In this document: positions 9,055-16,998 of the stretch, in pieces
Numbering within the stretch: position 1 is the stretch's first letter
Layout of the letters: each line of letters begins with the position of its first letter
Assembly: GCA_002345675.1 (NCBI GenBank)
Contig: DDWL01000053.1
Location: 83,094-147,093, forward strand
Length of the DNA: 64,000 bases
Reading direction: 5' to 3'
Source of the DNA: Bacteroidales bacterium UBA2287
Lineage (GTDB): Bacteria > Bacteroidota > Bacteroidia > Bacteroidales > Tenuifilaceae
Position numbers and translations under genes: made by a program
The notes under the pieces: model-generated
The model's database searches: none
What the model saw: only the letters and a program-made list of their open reading frames with translations
Told to the model about the DNA's origin: nothing

Positions 9055-9366
9055 TTATATTTCAATCGATATATTCACTTTTCCACCCAATCCTTTTTCA
9101 ACAATCTCAAATAGAGTACTCAATGTTATATTACTACCATTATTCTCTACACGAGAAATGTATGTTCTTTTCTTATCAATTATTTTCCCTAAATCTTCCT
9201 GTGTTAATTTTTTAGATTCCCTCGCTTTTTTTAAAAGCAATCCAATTTTAAAGGCTTCAGTTTCTCTTTCAAGATTATCACGCCTTTCAGTTCCTTTTTC
9301 TCCATAAACTCTGTCCTTAATTTCTGACCAAGAGTTTAATTCCGTTCTGCTATCTTTTGTTTTCAT
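9055..9366 (-). CDS. HigA-like antitoxin, Xre-family HTH
   Basis: This is a 103-residue DNA-binding antitoxin. The C-terminal two thirds form a lambda-repressor-type helix-turn-helix (residues about 40-95: IGLLLKKARESKKLTQEDLG, IIDKKRTYISRVENN). The N-terminal 35 residues (KTKDSRTELNSWSEIKDRVYG) are typical of antitoxins that wrap the partner toxin. It starts 17 bases inside the end of the toxin gene, so the two are translationally coupled. The toxin comes first, which is the HigBA order. The pair probably represses itself through the palindrome at 9719-9734. Confidence 0.88.
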   Translation of the reverse strand: MKTKDSRTELNSWSEIKDRVYGEKGTERRDNLERETEAFKIGLLLKKARESKKLTQEDLGKIIDKKRTYISRVENNGSNITLSTLFEIVEKGLGGKVNISIEI

Positions 9367-9691
9367 AGTACTTATTCATTAGGTTCAACGCTTTTTCAAT
9401 CTCATTCTTTGGTGTTTTCTGTGTTTTCTTTTGAAATCCGTTCAAAAGAATCACCAATCTTCCGCTGTCAAAGAAGCAAAATACTCTCCAAATATTGCTT
9501 CCTAATTGAATTCTTGCTTCATACAATCCATTGGTTCCTATAATTAGTTTCAAATAATTTGTTGGAATCCTTTCAAGAGTTTCAATCGCTTCTAAAACCT
9601 TGTAAATCTTATCCTGAACTTTTCTTGGTTGCTCAAGTAAAAATTCTTCAAAGTAATGTTCGTATGCGACTATCTCTCGAATTTTTTCCAT
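9350..9691 (-). CDS. HigB/RelE-superfamily toxin (phage-derived Gp49-like)
   Basis: This 113-residue protein has the hallmarks of the Gp49-like family (PF05973): LYEARIQLGSNIWRVFCFFD, then VILLNGFQKKTQKTPKNEIE. Members cleave mRNA on the ribosome and are neutralised by the following HTH protein. The basic KKTQKTP segment and the Arg in WRVF are the usual catalytic or RNA-contacting positions. The ATG at 9691 is only about 20 bases from a good -7 box on the same strand. The position next to an otherwise conserved gpsA-pgi run suggests an acquired module. Confidence 0.88.
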   Translation of the reverse strand: MEKIREIVAYEHYFEEFLLEQPRKVQDKIYKVLEAIETLERIPTNYLKLIIGTNGLYEARIQLGSNIWRVFCFFDSGRLVILLNGFQKKTQKTPKNEIEKALNLMNKYYENKR

Positions 9692-9713
9692 AAACCAACT
9701 AATTTTCTAAACG

Positions 9714-9744
9714 CAAATGTAACTTAAAAGTTACAATTAGGCAA
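9714..9744 (-). promoter_or_regulatory. Predicted promoter and operator of the toxin-antitoxin pair
   Basis: On the minus strand a -7 box TACATTTG (9721-9714) fits TAnnTTTG. A weak -33 match (TTGC, 9744-9741) lies 19 bases upstream. A perfect inverted repeat GTAACTT-AA-AAGTTAC (9719-9734) overlaps the -7 box and spacer. This is where an HTH antitoxin would bind to repress its own operon. Confidence 0.6.
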
Positions 9745-10100
9745 GTCTCGTTGATATTCCGTTTTCGTCAGATTTTGTGCCCGAACTGTGAAATAACCTG
9801 AAAGTCTATGTCAAGTTTACATTTTAATAAAAAATGTTTTTTGTCGGCATTAGTCACTGTCTGCAAGTGCTTTAATATTTTATGACAAGCATCAGTTGCT
9901 CCAAGCTAATTGAATTGTATATTTGCATAAATTCCATTTAAATGATTTGGATAAAAACATCCACTTTGTATCACAATAACGGCAAGGGGCTATACTCTTG
10001 CTGGATTTGCTGATTTTTTTATTTCCTCCCTTCCCCAATTCGATAAGTTCGATAAAATATTTTCCATTTTTTCTTTTCTATTTTACAGATTTTTAGCACG
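9745..10100. other. Non-coding gap between the toxin-antitoxin pair and hypE
   Basis: No credible gene is seen here. The divergent genes on each side share this gap. Apart from the candidate promoter at 9895-9925 it holds AT-rich sequence and a weak hairpin (GCAAG...CTTGC, about 9983-10002). I see no recognisable riboswitch. Confidence 0.5.
9895..9925 (+). promoter_or_regulatory. Candidate promoter for hypE-hypD
   Basis: GTTG (9895-9898, one mismatch to TTTG), a 19-base gap, and TATATTTG (9918-9925) fit the Bacteroidota promoter pattern. The 5' leader would be about 170 bases, which leaves room for leader regulation. Confidence 0.4.
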
Positions 10101-10895
10101 ATGAACGGATTAGTTTTCGATATACGCCATTTTTCGGTACACGATGGGCCTGGAATTAGAACAACCGTTTTTTTTAAAGGTTGCCCATTAAAATGCACAT
10201 GGTGCCACAATCCCGAAAGCCAACTCTGCGAAGCAGAAACTATGGAAACTACACAGCCCCTTGGCGACAACAAACTAATTGTTAACAAAGTGGTTGGCAA
10301 CCTTATGCAAGTCGACGAGGTAATGAACGAGCTAAAAAAGGATTCATTAATTTTCGACGAGTCGAAGGGCGGAGTAACTTTTTCGGGAGGAGAACCAATG
10401 GCTCAACCCGAATTTTTACTCGAACTACTAAAGGCATGCAAAAAACTCGAACTGCATACAGCAGTCGACACAAGTGGATTTGCCACCGAAAGTGTAATTA
10501 AAAGAATTACCCAATATTCTCCCCTGTTTTTATACGACCTTAAACTTGCCAACGACAAGGAACACAAGCATTATACTGGTGTTTCGAACGAGTTAGTTTT
10601 AAGAAATTTAGCGACATTAATCGAATTGGGAAAAGAGGTTTTCATTCGAATTCCGCTAATTCCAAGCATTACCGATTCCACAGAAAATTTAGTAGGGCTA
10701 CGAAAAATAATTGTTAAATACCCATCGATAAAGCGAGTCGATATTTTACCATTTCACTCTATTGCCAAAGGCAAATACGAGCGACTTGGACGTAAATTCG
10801 ATGTAAATGCTAACTTTAACTACAGCAACGAAAGGCTTGCCGAAATTAAAGCATTCTTTTCGGAGCATGTTGAAAATGTGTTGATTGGAGGATAA
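10101..10895 (+). CDS. hypE: Glycyl radical enzyme activating protein (HypE-like)
   Basis: This radical SAM enzyme installs the glycyl radical on the partner encoded 18 bases downstream. The N-terminus FDIRHFSVHDGPGIRTTVFF is the classic activase start. The cluster motif is CPLKCTWC (Cys28, Cys32, Cys35; CX3CX2C), followed by the SAM-binding TFSGGEP (about 93-99). At 264 residues it is short. The ferredoxin-like insert with extra CX2-4C clusters that many dehydratase activators carry after the SAM cluster is missing, with only one further Cys (Cys43) in that region. In this it resembles the pyruvate formate-lyase activator. The name rests on the neighbour being HypD-like; by itself it is only a glycyl radical activase. 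Confidence 0.88.
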   Translation: MNGLVFDIRHFSVHDGPGIRTTVFFKGCPLKCTWCHNPESQLCEAETMETTQPLGDNKLIVNKVVGNLMQVDEVMNELKKDSLIFDESKGGVTFSGGEPMAQPEFLLELLKACKKLELHTAVDTSGFATESVIKRITQYSPLFLYDLKLANDKEHKHYTGVSNELVLRNLATLIELGKEVFIRIPLIPSITDSTENLVGLRKIIVKYPSIKRVDILPFHSIAKGKYERLGRKFDVNANFNYSNERLAEIKAFFSEHVENVLIGG

Positions 10896-10913
10896 AACCA
10901 TAAACGTTGAACA

Positions 10914-13298
10914 ATGTACTCTAAACTTAGTAATATGACCCCAAGAATATTAGCCCTTCGAGAGCAAAGCCTAAATGCAGTAAACATCCTATCGCACGAA
11001 AGAGCATTGCTGGTAACCCAGTTTTATAAGTCGATTGAGGGTAAAGACCTCTCGACTCCCATACAAAGAGCGCTGGCTTTTGCATACATACTCGAAAACA
11101 AATCGATTTGCATTAACGATGGCGAAATTATTGTGGGCGAGCGTGGCCCTGCTCCAAAGGCTACACCTACCTACCCCGAAGTTTGCCTGCACTCGCTTGC
11201 CGATTTGGAGCTTATTAGCTCGCGCCCAAAAGTTTCGTACAAAGTAAACGACGAAACCCGAAGAGTTTATGCTGAAACTATTATCCCCTTTTGGAAAGGT
11301 AAAACGCAACGCGATATAATTTTCGAAAACCTAAGTATAGGTTGGAAAGATGCTTACGATGCTGGCATGTTCACCGAATTTTTAGAACAAAGGGCACCAG
11401 GCCATACCGTAGCAGGGAAAAAGGTTTTTCGAATGGGGATGAACGATTATAAGTTGGAAATTCAAAGGGCAATTGAAAACCTAAAACATCAAAACGACCC
11501 AAGTATTTCTGAAAAACTCGAAGAGCTAAAGGCCATGAAAATTGCTGCCAATGCGCTAATTGCTTTTGCACACCGTTACGCTAACGAAATCGAAAATATT
11601 GCCCAAACCGAAAAGAACATAAATCGGCAGCAAGAACTATTTGAGATTGCCCGAGTTTGCCGAAAAGTTCCCGCAAATGCACCCGAAACATTTCACGAAA
11701 CTCTACAGCACTACTGGTTTATTCATGTTGGCATTATTACCGAGCTAAACCCTTGGGACTCGTTTAATCCAGGTAGGCTCGACCAGCACCTTTTCCCCTT
11801 TTACAAACAAGAACTTGAATTGGGTACGCTAACCGAAGAATCGGCAAAAGAGTTACTGCATGCCTTTTGGGTGAAATTTAACAATCACCCTGCTCCACCA
11901 AAAATGGGCGTTACCGCCCTCGAAAGCAATACGTATACCGACTTTGCCCTTATTAATGTTGGTGGAGTTAACGAAGATGGTAGCGACGCAGTAAACGACC
12001 TAACATACATTATCCTCGATGTTATTGAGGAAATGAGATTGCTTCAACCAAGTTCAATGGTTCAGGTAAGCAAGAAGAATCCCGACAGGTTTGTTCGTCG
12101 TGCTGTTCGAATTGCTAAAACAGGCTTTGGGCAACCCTCGTTTTTCAACACCGACGCTATAATTCAGCAGCTACTTAGTCAGGGCAAGTCAATAACCGAT
12201 GCGCGAAACGGCGGTGCCAGCGGTTGCGTTGAAACGGGAGCCTTTGGAACCGAAGCCTATATTCTAACTGGCTACTTCAACCTAAATAAAGTTCTTGAAC
12301 TTACCCTAAATAATGGCTCCGACCCCAGCACTGGCAAGCAATTTGGATTGCAAACTGGGAATGTAAGCAATTTTAAAACCTTCAACGAACTTTATGCTGC
12401 CTTCGAGAAGCAGCTCAACTATTTTATCGACATAAAAATTGAAGGCTGTAAAACAATCGAAAAACTTTGGGCAGCTCGTATGCCAGTTCCTTTAATGTCC
12501 ATTTTAACCGACGATTGCATTGCCAATGCAACCGACTATAACGCAGGTGGTGCGAGGTATAACACTCGATACATTCAGGGCGTAGGACTGGGAAGTATTA
12601 CCGACAATCTTACTGCAATAAAGCAACACGTTTTCGAAAATAAAACGGTTTCAATGGGCACTTTGCTCGAAGCCTTGAGAGCAAACTTTGAAGGTTTCGA
12701 TAGCATTCGACAGCAACTTGTTTACGAAACGCCAAAGTGGGGCAATAACAACAACGCTACCGACCAGCATGCGGTAAGCGTTTTTAATAGTTTTTACAAC
12801 TCGGTAAACGGAAAACCTACTGCAAATGGGGGCGTTTTTCGAATAAACATGCTTCCCACTACTTGTCACGTTTACTTTGGAAGCAAAATTGGGGCAATGC
12901 CCGATGGCCGCTTGGCCAAAGAACCTCTTAGCGAAGGCATTAGTCCCGTACAAGGTGCCGACCATAAAGGTCCAACAATGGTTATTCAGTCGGCTGCAAA
13001 AATTGACCATATTAAAACTGGGGGCACGCTGCTAAACATGAAGTTCTCGCCCAACTTTTTTAAAAACGACGAGAGTATCGACAAATTGGTTTCACTAATA
13101 CGTAGCTACTTCCGAATGGACGGCCACCACATGCAGTTTAATGTTGTTAATGCAAGCACGCTTCGCGAAGCGCAAAAGCACCCCGAAAAGTACCGCGACC
13201 TAATTGTACGAGTTGCTGGCTACTCCGATTACTTTAACGACCTAAACGATGCGCTTCAAAACGAAATAATTCGCCGAACCGAGCACGAAAGTGCATAA
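10914..13298 (+). CDS. hypD: Glycyl radical enzyme, probable trans-4-hydroxy-L-proline dehydratase
   Basis: The 794-residue protein has the thiyl-radical Cys438 in GASGCVETGAFG with Glu440, and the glycyl radical loop RVAGYSDYF with Gly769 near the C-terminus. A single Cys followed by V-E marks a dehydratase, not pyruvate formate-lyase. Residue numbers I recall for the Clostridioides difficile HypD active site (Phe152, His160, Asp278, Ser334, Phe340, Cys434, Glu436, Tyr450, Thr645, Gly765) all meet the same residue here at a constant +4 offset. HypD removes water from trans-4-hydroxy-L-proline to give pyrroline-5-carboxylate, which ProC turns into proline; no proC is adjacent. Hydroxyproline would come from collagen or plant cell-wall protein. 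It needs the upstream activase and anoxic conditions. Confidence 0.85.
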   Translation: MYSKLSNMTPRILALREQSLNAVNILSHERALLVTQFYKSIEGKDLSTPIQRALAFAYILENKSICINDGEIIVGERGPAPKATPTYPEVCLHSLADLELISSRPKVSYKVNDETRRVYAETIIPFWKGKTQRDIIFENLSIGWKDAYDAGMFTEFLEQRAPGHTVAGKKVFRMGMNDYKLEIQRAIENLKHQNDPSISEKLEELKAMKIAANALIAFAHRYANEIENIAQTEKNINRQQELFEIARVCRKVPANAPETFHETLQHYWFIHVGIITELNPWDSFNPGRLDQHLFPFYKQELELGTLTEESAKELLHAFWVKFNNHPAPPKMGVTALESNTYTDFALINVGGVNEDGSDAVNDLTYIILDVIEEMRLLQPSSMVQVSKKNPDRFVRRAVRIAKTGFGQPSFFNTDAIIQQLLSQGKSITDARNGGASGCVETGAFGTEAYILTGYFNLNKVLELTLNNGSDPSTGKQFGLQTGNVSNFKTFNELYAAFEKQLNYFIDIKIEGCKTIEKLWAARMPVPLMSILTDDCIANATDYNAGGARYNTRYIQGVGLGSITDNLTAIKQHVFENKTVSMGTLLEALRANFEGFDSIRQQLVYETPKWGNNNNATDQHAVSVFNSFYNSVNGKPTANGGVFRINMLPTTCHVYFGSKIGAMPDGRLAKEPLSEGISPVQGADHKGPTMVIQSAAKIDHIKTGGTLLNMKFSPNFFKNDESIDKLVSLIRSYFRMDGHHMQFNVVNASTLREAQKHPEKYRDLIVRVAGYSDYFNDLNDALQNEIIRRTEHESA

Positions 13299-13330
13299 GA
13301 ATTTTCTTTAAGCTCTTTTTTCATACTTTC

Positions 13331-13551
13331 AGAAACTGTTTAAGTTTTAAAATAAAAAGATTAGTATGTCAATAGCCACGGGCTTTAGCCCGTGGTTTTA
13401 AAGTTGCAAAAGTTATGGCTTCCCGCCTGAACGGAGGGCAGGTAGCCAAATATTTTTAATAGTTTTTGGGCTAAAGCCCATTGTTTCTGGCAATAATATC
13501 CCACGGGCTTAAGCCCGTGGCTATTGAAAAAATCAAAATTAAACAGTTTCT
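13331..13551. repeat. MITE-like element with nested palindromes
   Basis: Perfect 13-base terminal inverted repeats (AGAAACTGTTTAA at 13331-13343 and its complement at 13539-13551) bound a 221-base non-coding segment. Inside are two near-identical REP-like palindromes, CCACGGGCTTTAGCCCGTGG (13376-13395) and CCACGGGCTTAAGCCCGTGG (13501-13520). Their outer flanks (CAATAG/CTATTG) are also inverted. A smaller TGGGCTAAAGCCCA lies at 13467-13480. It sits in the gap after hypD. No transposase is present, so it would be moved in trans, for example by a REP-associated tyrosine transposase. Confidence 0.75.
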
Positions 13552-13635
13552 CAGTAGTCCGTAATTTTTTTTATCGACTGATTGAGGAATGTGTATAATG
13601 ATTGTATGTTTAGTTATTGTTTTGATAATTAAACA

Positions 13636-13660
13636 TGTGCGCCTTTGCGTCTCTGCGTGA
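13636..13660. repeat. Dispersed intergenic repeat fragment (CTTTGCGTCTCTGCGTG type)
   Basis: A short run of the form GCGCCTTTGCGTCTCTGCGTGA resembles the tracts at 35450-35526, 47829-48125 and 63829-63865. This suggests one decayed dispersed family. Between 13561 and 13696 nothing else is seen. Confidence 0.4.
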
Positions 13661-13696
13661 AATAAAAAGATATGGAAATATTATACTTTTACACCC

Positions 13697-14701
13697 ATGA
13701 GTAAAGAGTGGATAATTGGGAAAACCCTCGACGAACTTGAAGAAATTGTATCAAATTTTGGGTTCGAAGTTCGTTATGCCCGTGAACTTTCGGTAAGTAT
13801 TTACAAAAGGCGTTGTACTTCGTTTTCCGAGATAAACTCATTACCTATTGCGCTTCGAAAGGCTCTTGACGCTTTGTTTTCGCTTGAACCGATGAAAACC
13901 CAAAGCATCCAACAATCAACCGATGGCACAAAAAAGTACCTTTTTAAAACAGCAAAAGGGAACCCATTCGAAACTGCCTACATGCCAAGTGAAAAGCGAA
14001 ACACGCTGTGCATTTCAACCCAAAGCGGGTGTAGAATGAGCTGCGCATTTTGCTTTACAGCAAAATTAGGTTTTAACGAAAATTTGTCGGCAGGTGAAAT
14101 TGTTTCGCAGTACTTGTCAATAACAGAATATTCCGCTGTTAACAAAATTGTGCTAATGGGAATGGGCGAACCGCTCGACAACCCACGCGAGGTTACAAAA
14201 GCGCTTCGAATACTAACTGCCAATTGGGGAATGGCCCTTGGAGCAGCAAATTTAACCCTCTCTACGGTGGGTATTTTGCCCAAACTTATGGAAATTGCGG
14301 ATATGAACCTTTGCAACTTTGCCATAAGCTTACACAACCCTTTTCCAAGCGAAAGAAGTGAAATTGCACCTGCGGAAATTGAGAATCCAATTCTCAAAAT
14401 AGTAGAGTTTTTCAGGGGAAACCCTTTAAAAAAACGACTTCGGCTTTCGTTCGAGTACGTTGTAATTCCAGGGCAAAACGATACCGAAAAGCATGCCATA
14501 GAAACGGTTAACCTTCTAAAGAGTCTAAGTTGTCATGTTAATGTTATTGCGCTTAACTCAAAAACTGAAGCTAAGCAGAATGAGATAGCTGCAAGGACTT
14601 TTCAAAAATTACTAAATGCCAAAGGTCTATCTGCAACATTTAGGGTGTCGCGCGGAAACGATATTGATGCTGCCTGTGGAATGATGGCTGGGAAGAGTTA
14701 G
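13697..14701 (+). CDS. rlmN: RlmN-family radical SAM 23S rRNA (adenine-C2) methyltransferase
   Basis: It methylates C2 of A2503 in 23S rRNA, and in some bacteria A37 of tRNA. The catalytic set is complete: Cys105 in TLCISTQSG, the cluster Cys112/Cys116/Cys119 in GCRMSCAFC (CX3CX2C), and Cys327 near the C-terminus (DIDAACGMM), which forms the methyl-Cys intermediate. The SAM-binding GMGEPLDN and LSTVGILP are present. The length of 334 is slightly short for the family. It stands alone; the next genes run the other way. Bacteroidota may carry more than one copy, and the unusual ACGMMAGKS ending (against the usual ACGQL) could mark a paralogue. An antibiotic-resistance Cfr role is unlikely. Confidence 0.85.
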   Translation: MSKEWIIGKTLDELEEIVSNFGFEVRYARELSVSIYKRRCTSFSEINSLPIALRKALDALFSLEPMKTQSIQQSTDGTKKYLFKTAKGNPFETAYMPSEKRNTLCISTQSGCRMSCAFCFTAKLGFNENLSAGEIVSQYLSITEYSAVNKIVLMGMGEPLDNPREVTKALRILTANWGMALGAANLTLSTVGILPKLMEIADMNLCNFAISLHNPFPSERSEIAPAEIENPILKIVEFFRGNPLKKRLRLSFEYVVIPGQNDTEKHAIETVNLLKSLSCHVNVIALNSKTEAKQNEIAARTFQKLLNAKGLSATFRVSRGNDIDAACGMMAGKS

Positions 14702-14714
14702 CGCTAATTTGAAA

Positions 14715-14742
14715 CAAAAAAAGGGAGAATAAATCCTCCCTT
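14715..14742 (-). terminator. Terminator of the lpx operon
   Basis: AAGGGAG (14721-14727) pairs with CTCCCTT (14736-14742). On the minus strand the stem is followed by a run of seven T (the A run at 14715-14722 on the plus strand). It lies 24 bases past the lpxA stop and may also slow transcription coming from rlmN. Confidence 0.7.
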
Positions 14743-14765
14743 CATAATTTTATAATGAGTTTGCT

Positions 14766-15566
14766 TTAGTCCTCATTATCTTCGTAGTGCGAATCGTAAA
14801 TTTTAACAATTCCTCGTTTCGAGTTTTTAATAAAATCGAGAATTAGCTCTCTCTCTTCACTTTTTACAACGCTTCGTTCAATTTCAACAATTGCCTGAGA
14901 AACATTTAACCCCTTGTTATAAAGAATACGGTAAATTTCTTGAATCTCAGCAATTTTATCGGGAGTAAAGCTTCTTCGCCTTAAACCAATAGAATTAAGT
15001 CCAACATACGAAAGCGGTTCACGTCCTGCCTTTGAAAAGGGAGGAATATCCTTGTTAATTCGGGATCCACCCTGAACCATAGCATGACTTCCAATTCGTT
15101 CGAACTGGTGAACTAAGCAACCACCCGAAAGTATTGCATAATCCTCTACTTCAACCTCTCCGGCAAGTTGAGTTGAGTTTCCTAGAATTACACTATTTCC
15201 TACAACACAATCGTGAGCAACATGAACATAGGCCATAAGTAAGCAGCCATTCCCAACTTTAGTATACCCTCTGGAAGCAGTACCTCTATTAATTGTTACG
15301 CATTCGCGAATGGTGGTGTTGTTGCCAACTTCAGCAGTAGAAATTTCGCCTTTAAATTTCAAATCTTGAGGAATAGCCGAAATAACTGCTCCTGGAAAAA
15401 CCTTGCACCCGCTACCAATTCGTGCACCATCGAGAATTGTAACATTGGGACCAATCCAGGTGTTATCGCCAATTACAACGTCGCCCGAAATGTAGGTAAA
15501 GGGGTCGATTGTAACATTATTCCCAATTTTAGCATTGGGATGAATAAATGCAAGGGGTTGGTTCAT
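14766..15566 (-). CDS. lpxA: UDP-N-acetylglucosamine O-acyltransferase
   Basis: This is the first enzyme of lipid A synthesis, adding a hydroxyacyl chain from ACP to the 3-OH of UDP-GlcNAc. The N-terminal 190 residues are left-handed beta-helix hexapeptide repeats (IGNNVTIDPFTYISG and others). The catalytic His lies in YVHVAHDCVVGNSVILGN. LVHQFERIGSHAMVQGGS is the conserved stretch before the helical C-terminal domain (NSIGLRRRSF). The length of 266 is normal. It is the last gene of the lpx run, five bases after lpxC/fabZ. Confidence 0.96.
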   Translation of the reverse strand: MNQPLAFIHPNAKIGNNVTIDPFTYISGDVVIGDNTWIGPNVTILDGARIGSGCKVFPGAVISAIPQDLKFKGEISTAEVGNNTTIRECVTINRGTASRGYTKVGNGCLLMAYVHVAHDCVVGNSVILGNSTQLAGEVEVEDYAILSGGCLVHQFERIGSHAMVQGGSRINKDIPPFSKAGREPLSYVGLNSIGLRRRSFTPDKIAEIQEIYRILYNKGLNVSQAIVEIERSVVKSEERELILDFIKNSKRGIVKIYDSHYEDNED

Positions 15567-15571
15567 CGGTT

Positions 15572-16975
15572 TTATTTAAATTTTGTTATTTGTGCCATAA
15601 GTTCTCCCTCCATAACCAATTGGTTGCCAACAAATGCTTGTCCAAACATATTAGCAATTCCCCTACGGATTGGCTCAAGAAGGTCGAGACGGAATATTAA
15701 AGTATCGCCGGGTACAACTTTCCTTTTAAACTTAACTCGGTCAATTTTTAAAAAGTATGTAAGGTAGTTTTCGGGATCGGGAACAGAGTTAAGAACCAGA
15801 ATACCTCCTACCTGAGCCATTGCCTCTATTTGAAGTACGCCCGGCATAACGGGTTCGTTGGGAAAATGGCCAACAAAAAACCCCTCGTTCATGGTAACAT
15901 TTTTTAAACCCACAACCGAGGTTTCGTCCATGCTTATAATTTTATCGACCAATAAAAATGGAGGACGATGCGGAAGAACTGTTTGAATTTGAAGAATATT
16001 GAGTAATGGGGGTGTATTTACATCGTAAACGGGCACATTTGGTTTAAGTGCCTCCTTGCGAGCCATTTTGCGAATGGTTTTGGCAAGTTCGGTGTTTGCA
16101 TGATGGCCTGGTCGACGTGCAATAATTTTACCCTTTATGCGCCTGCCAACAAGAGCCAAATCGCCAACAAGGTCTAAAAGTTTATGGCGCGCTGGTTCGT
16201 TTGTAAAGTGAAGATCGAGGTTATTTAAAATACCCTCAGGTTTAACGTGAATTCTTGGTTTGTTAAAAAGATCGGCAATTCTATCTAATTCCTCCTGTGG
16301 AGCCTCTTTCTCCATAATAACTATGGCATTCTGTAAGTCGCCGCCCTTTATTAGGTTGTTTTTAAGTAGAACCTCAAGCTCGTGAAAAAACACAAAAGTT
16401 CGACAGGGTGAAATTTCCTGCTCAAAGTCGTTAATGTTTTTAAGCTGAGCAAACTGATGACCAAGAACTCTCGAATTATAGTCAATTAGCACATCGAGGC
16501 TAAACGAGTCGTCGGGGAAAGCTGCAATTTCAATTCCGTTTTCGGGGTCGGAGTATACAAGTTTCTCTTTTATTACGTAAAAAACTCTCTCGGCCTCTTG
16601 CTTAACAACCCCAACGCTTTTAATGGCTTCAACAATGTACTTTGAACTGCCGTCCATAATTGGCATTTCGGGGCCGTTTATTTTTAAAATGGCATTGTCG
16701 ATTCCCATACCCGAAAGAGCAGCAAGAACATGTTCGATGGTACTAACCCTTGCTCCATTTTGCTCAAGCGTTGTTCCTCGCGATGTATCAATAACGTTAT
16801 CGGCAATAGCTTCAATTGTTGGGAAATTTGGTAAATCCATTCGTTGAAAAACAAACCCAGTATTCTCGGCTGCAGGGCAAATGGTTAGGTCGGCATTAAC
16901 TCCTGTGTGAAGCCCCTTGCCGTTTATGGTAATTTCTTGCTGTATAGTGCGTTGTTTTTCTGACATATAGTGCAA
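15572..16975 (-). CDS. lpxC/fabZ: Bifunctional LpxC deacetylase / FabZ dehydratase
   Basis: The N-terminal 310 residues are LpxC, the zinc deacetylase committing UDP-(acyl)GlcNAc to lipid A. They contain TIEHVLAALSGMGIDN (zinc His), ARHKLLDLVGDLALVG (second His and Asp) and RRPGHHAN (catalytic His). The last 145 residues are FabZ, the hydroxyacyl-ACP dehydratase: LPHRPPFLLVDKI, then GHFPNEPVMPGVLQIEAMAQ with the catalytic His and Glu. This fusion is characteristic of Bacteroidota and Chlorobi. It joins the two enzymes that compete for hydroxyacyl-ACP. The start could be the Met at 16975 or the next one at 16966 (MSEKQRTIQQE), which I slightly prefer. The gene lies between lpxD and lpxA. Confidence 0.97.
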   Translation of the reverse strand: MHYMSEKQRTIQQEITINGKGLHTGVNADLTICPAAENTGFVFQRMDLPNFPTIEAIADNVIDTSRGTTLEQNGARVSTIEHVLAALSGMGIDNAILKINGPEMPIMDGSSKYIVEAIKSVGVVKQEAERVFYVIKEKLVYSDPENGIEIAAFPDDSFSLDVLIDYNSRVLGHQFAQLKNINDFEQEISPCRTFVFFHELEVLLKNNLIKGGDLQNAIVIMEKEAPQEELDRIADLFNKPRIHVKPEGILNNLDLHFTNEPARHKLLDLVGDLALVGRRIKGKIIARRPGHHANTELAKTIRKMARKEALKPNVPVYDVNTPPLLNILQIQTVLPHRPPFLLVDKIISMDETSVVGLKNVTMNEGFFVGHFPNEPVMPGVLQIEAMAQVGGILVLNSVPDPENYLTYFLKIDRVKFKRKVVPGDTLIFRLDLLEPIRRGIANMFGQAFVGNQLVMEGELMAQITKFK

Positions 16976-16998
16976 ATTGATCGAAATAATTTACGAAT

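Noticed and set aside
9026..9307. Open frame of 93 residues on the plus strand
   Set aside because: Antisense shadow of the antitoxin gene, which has a clear HTH and coupling to the toxin.
9926..10100. Possible riboswitch in the hypE leader
   Set aside because: Only a weak five-base hairpin is seen; no known riboswitch core is recognisable.
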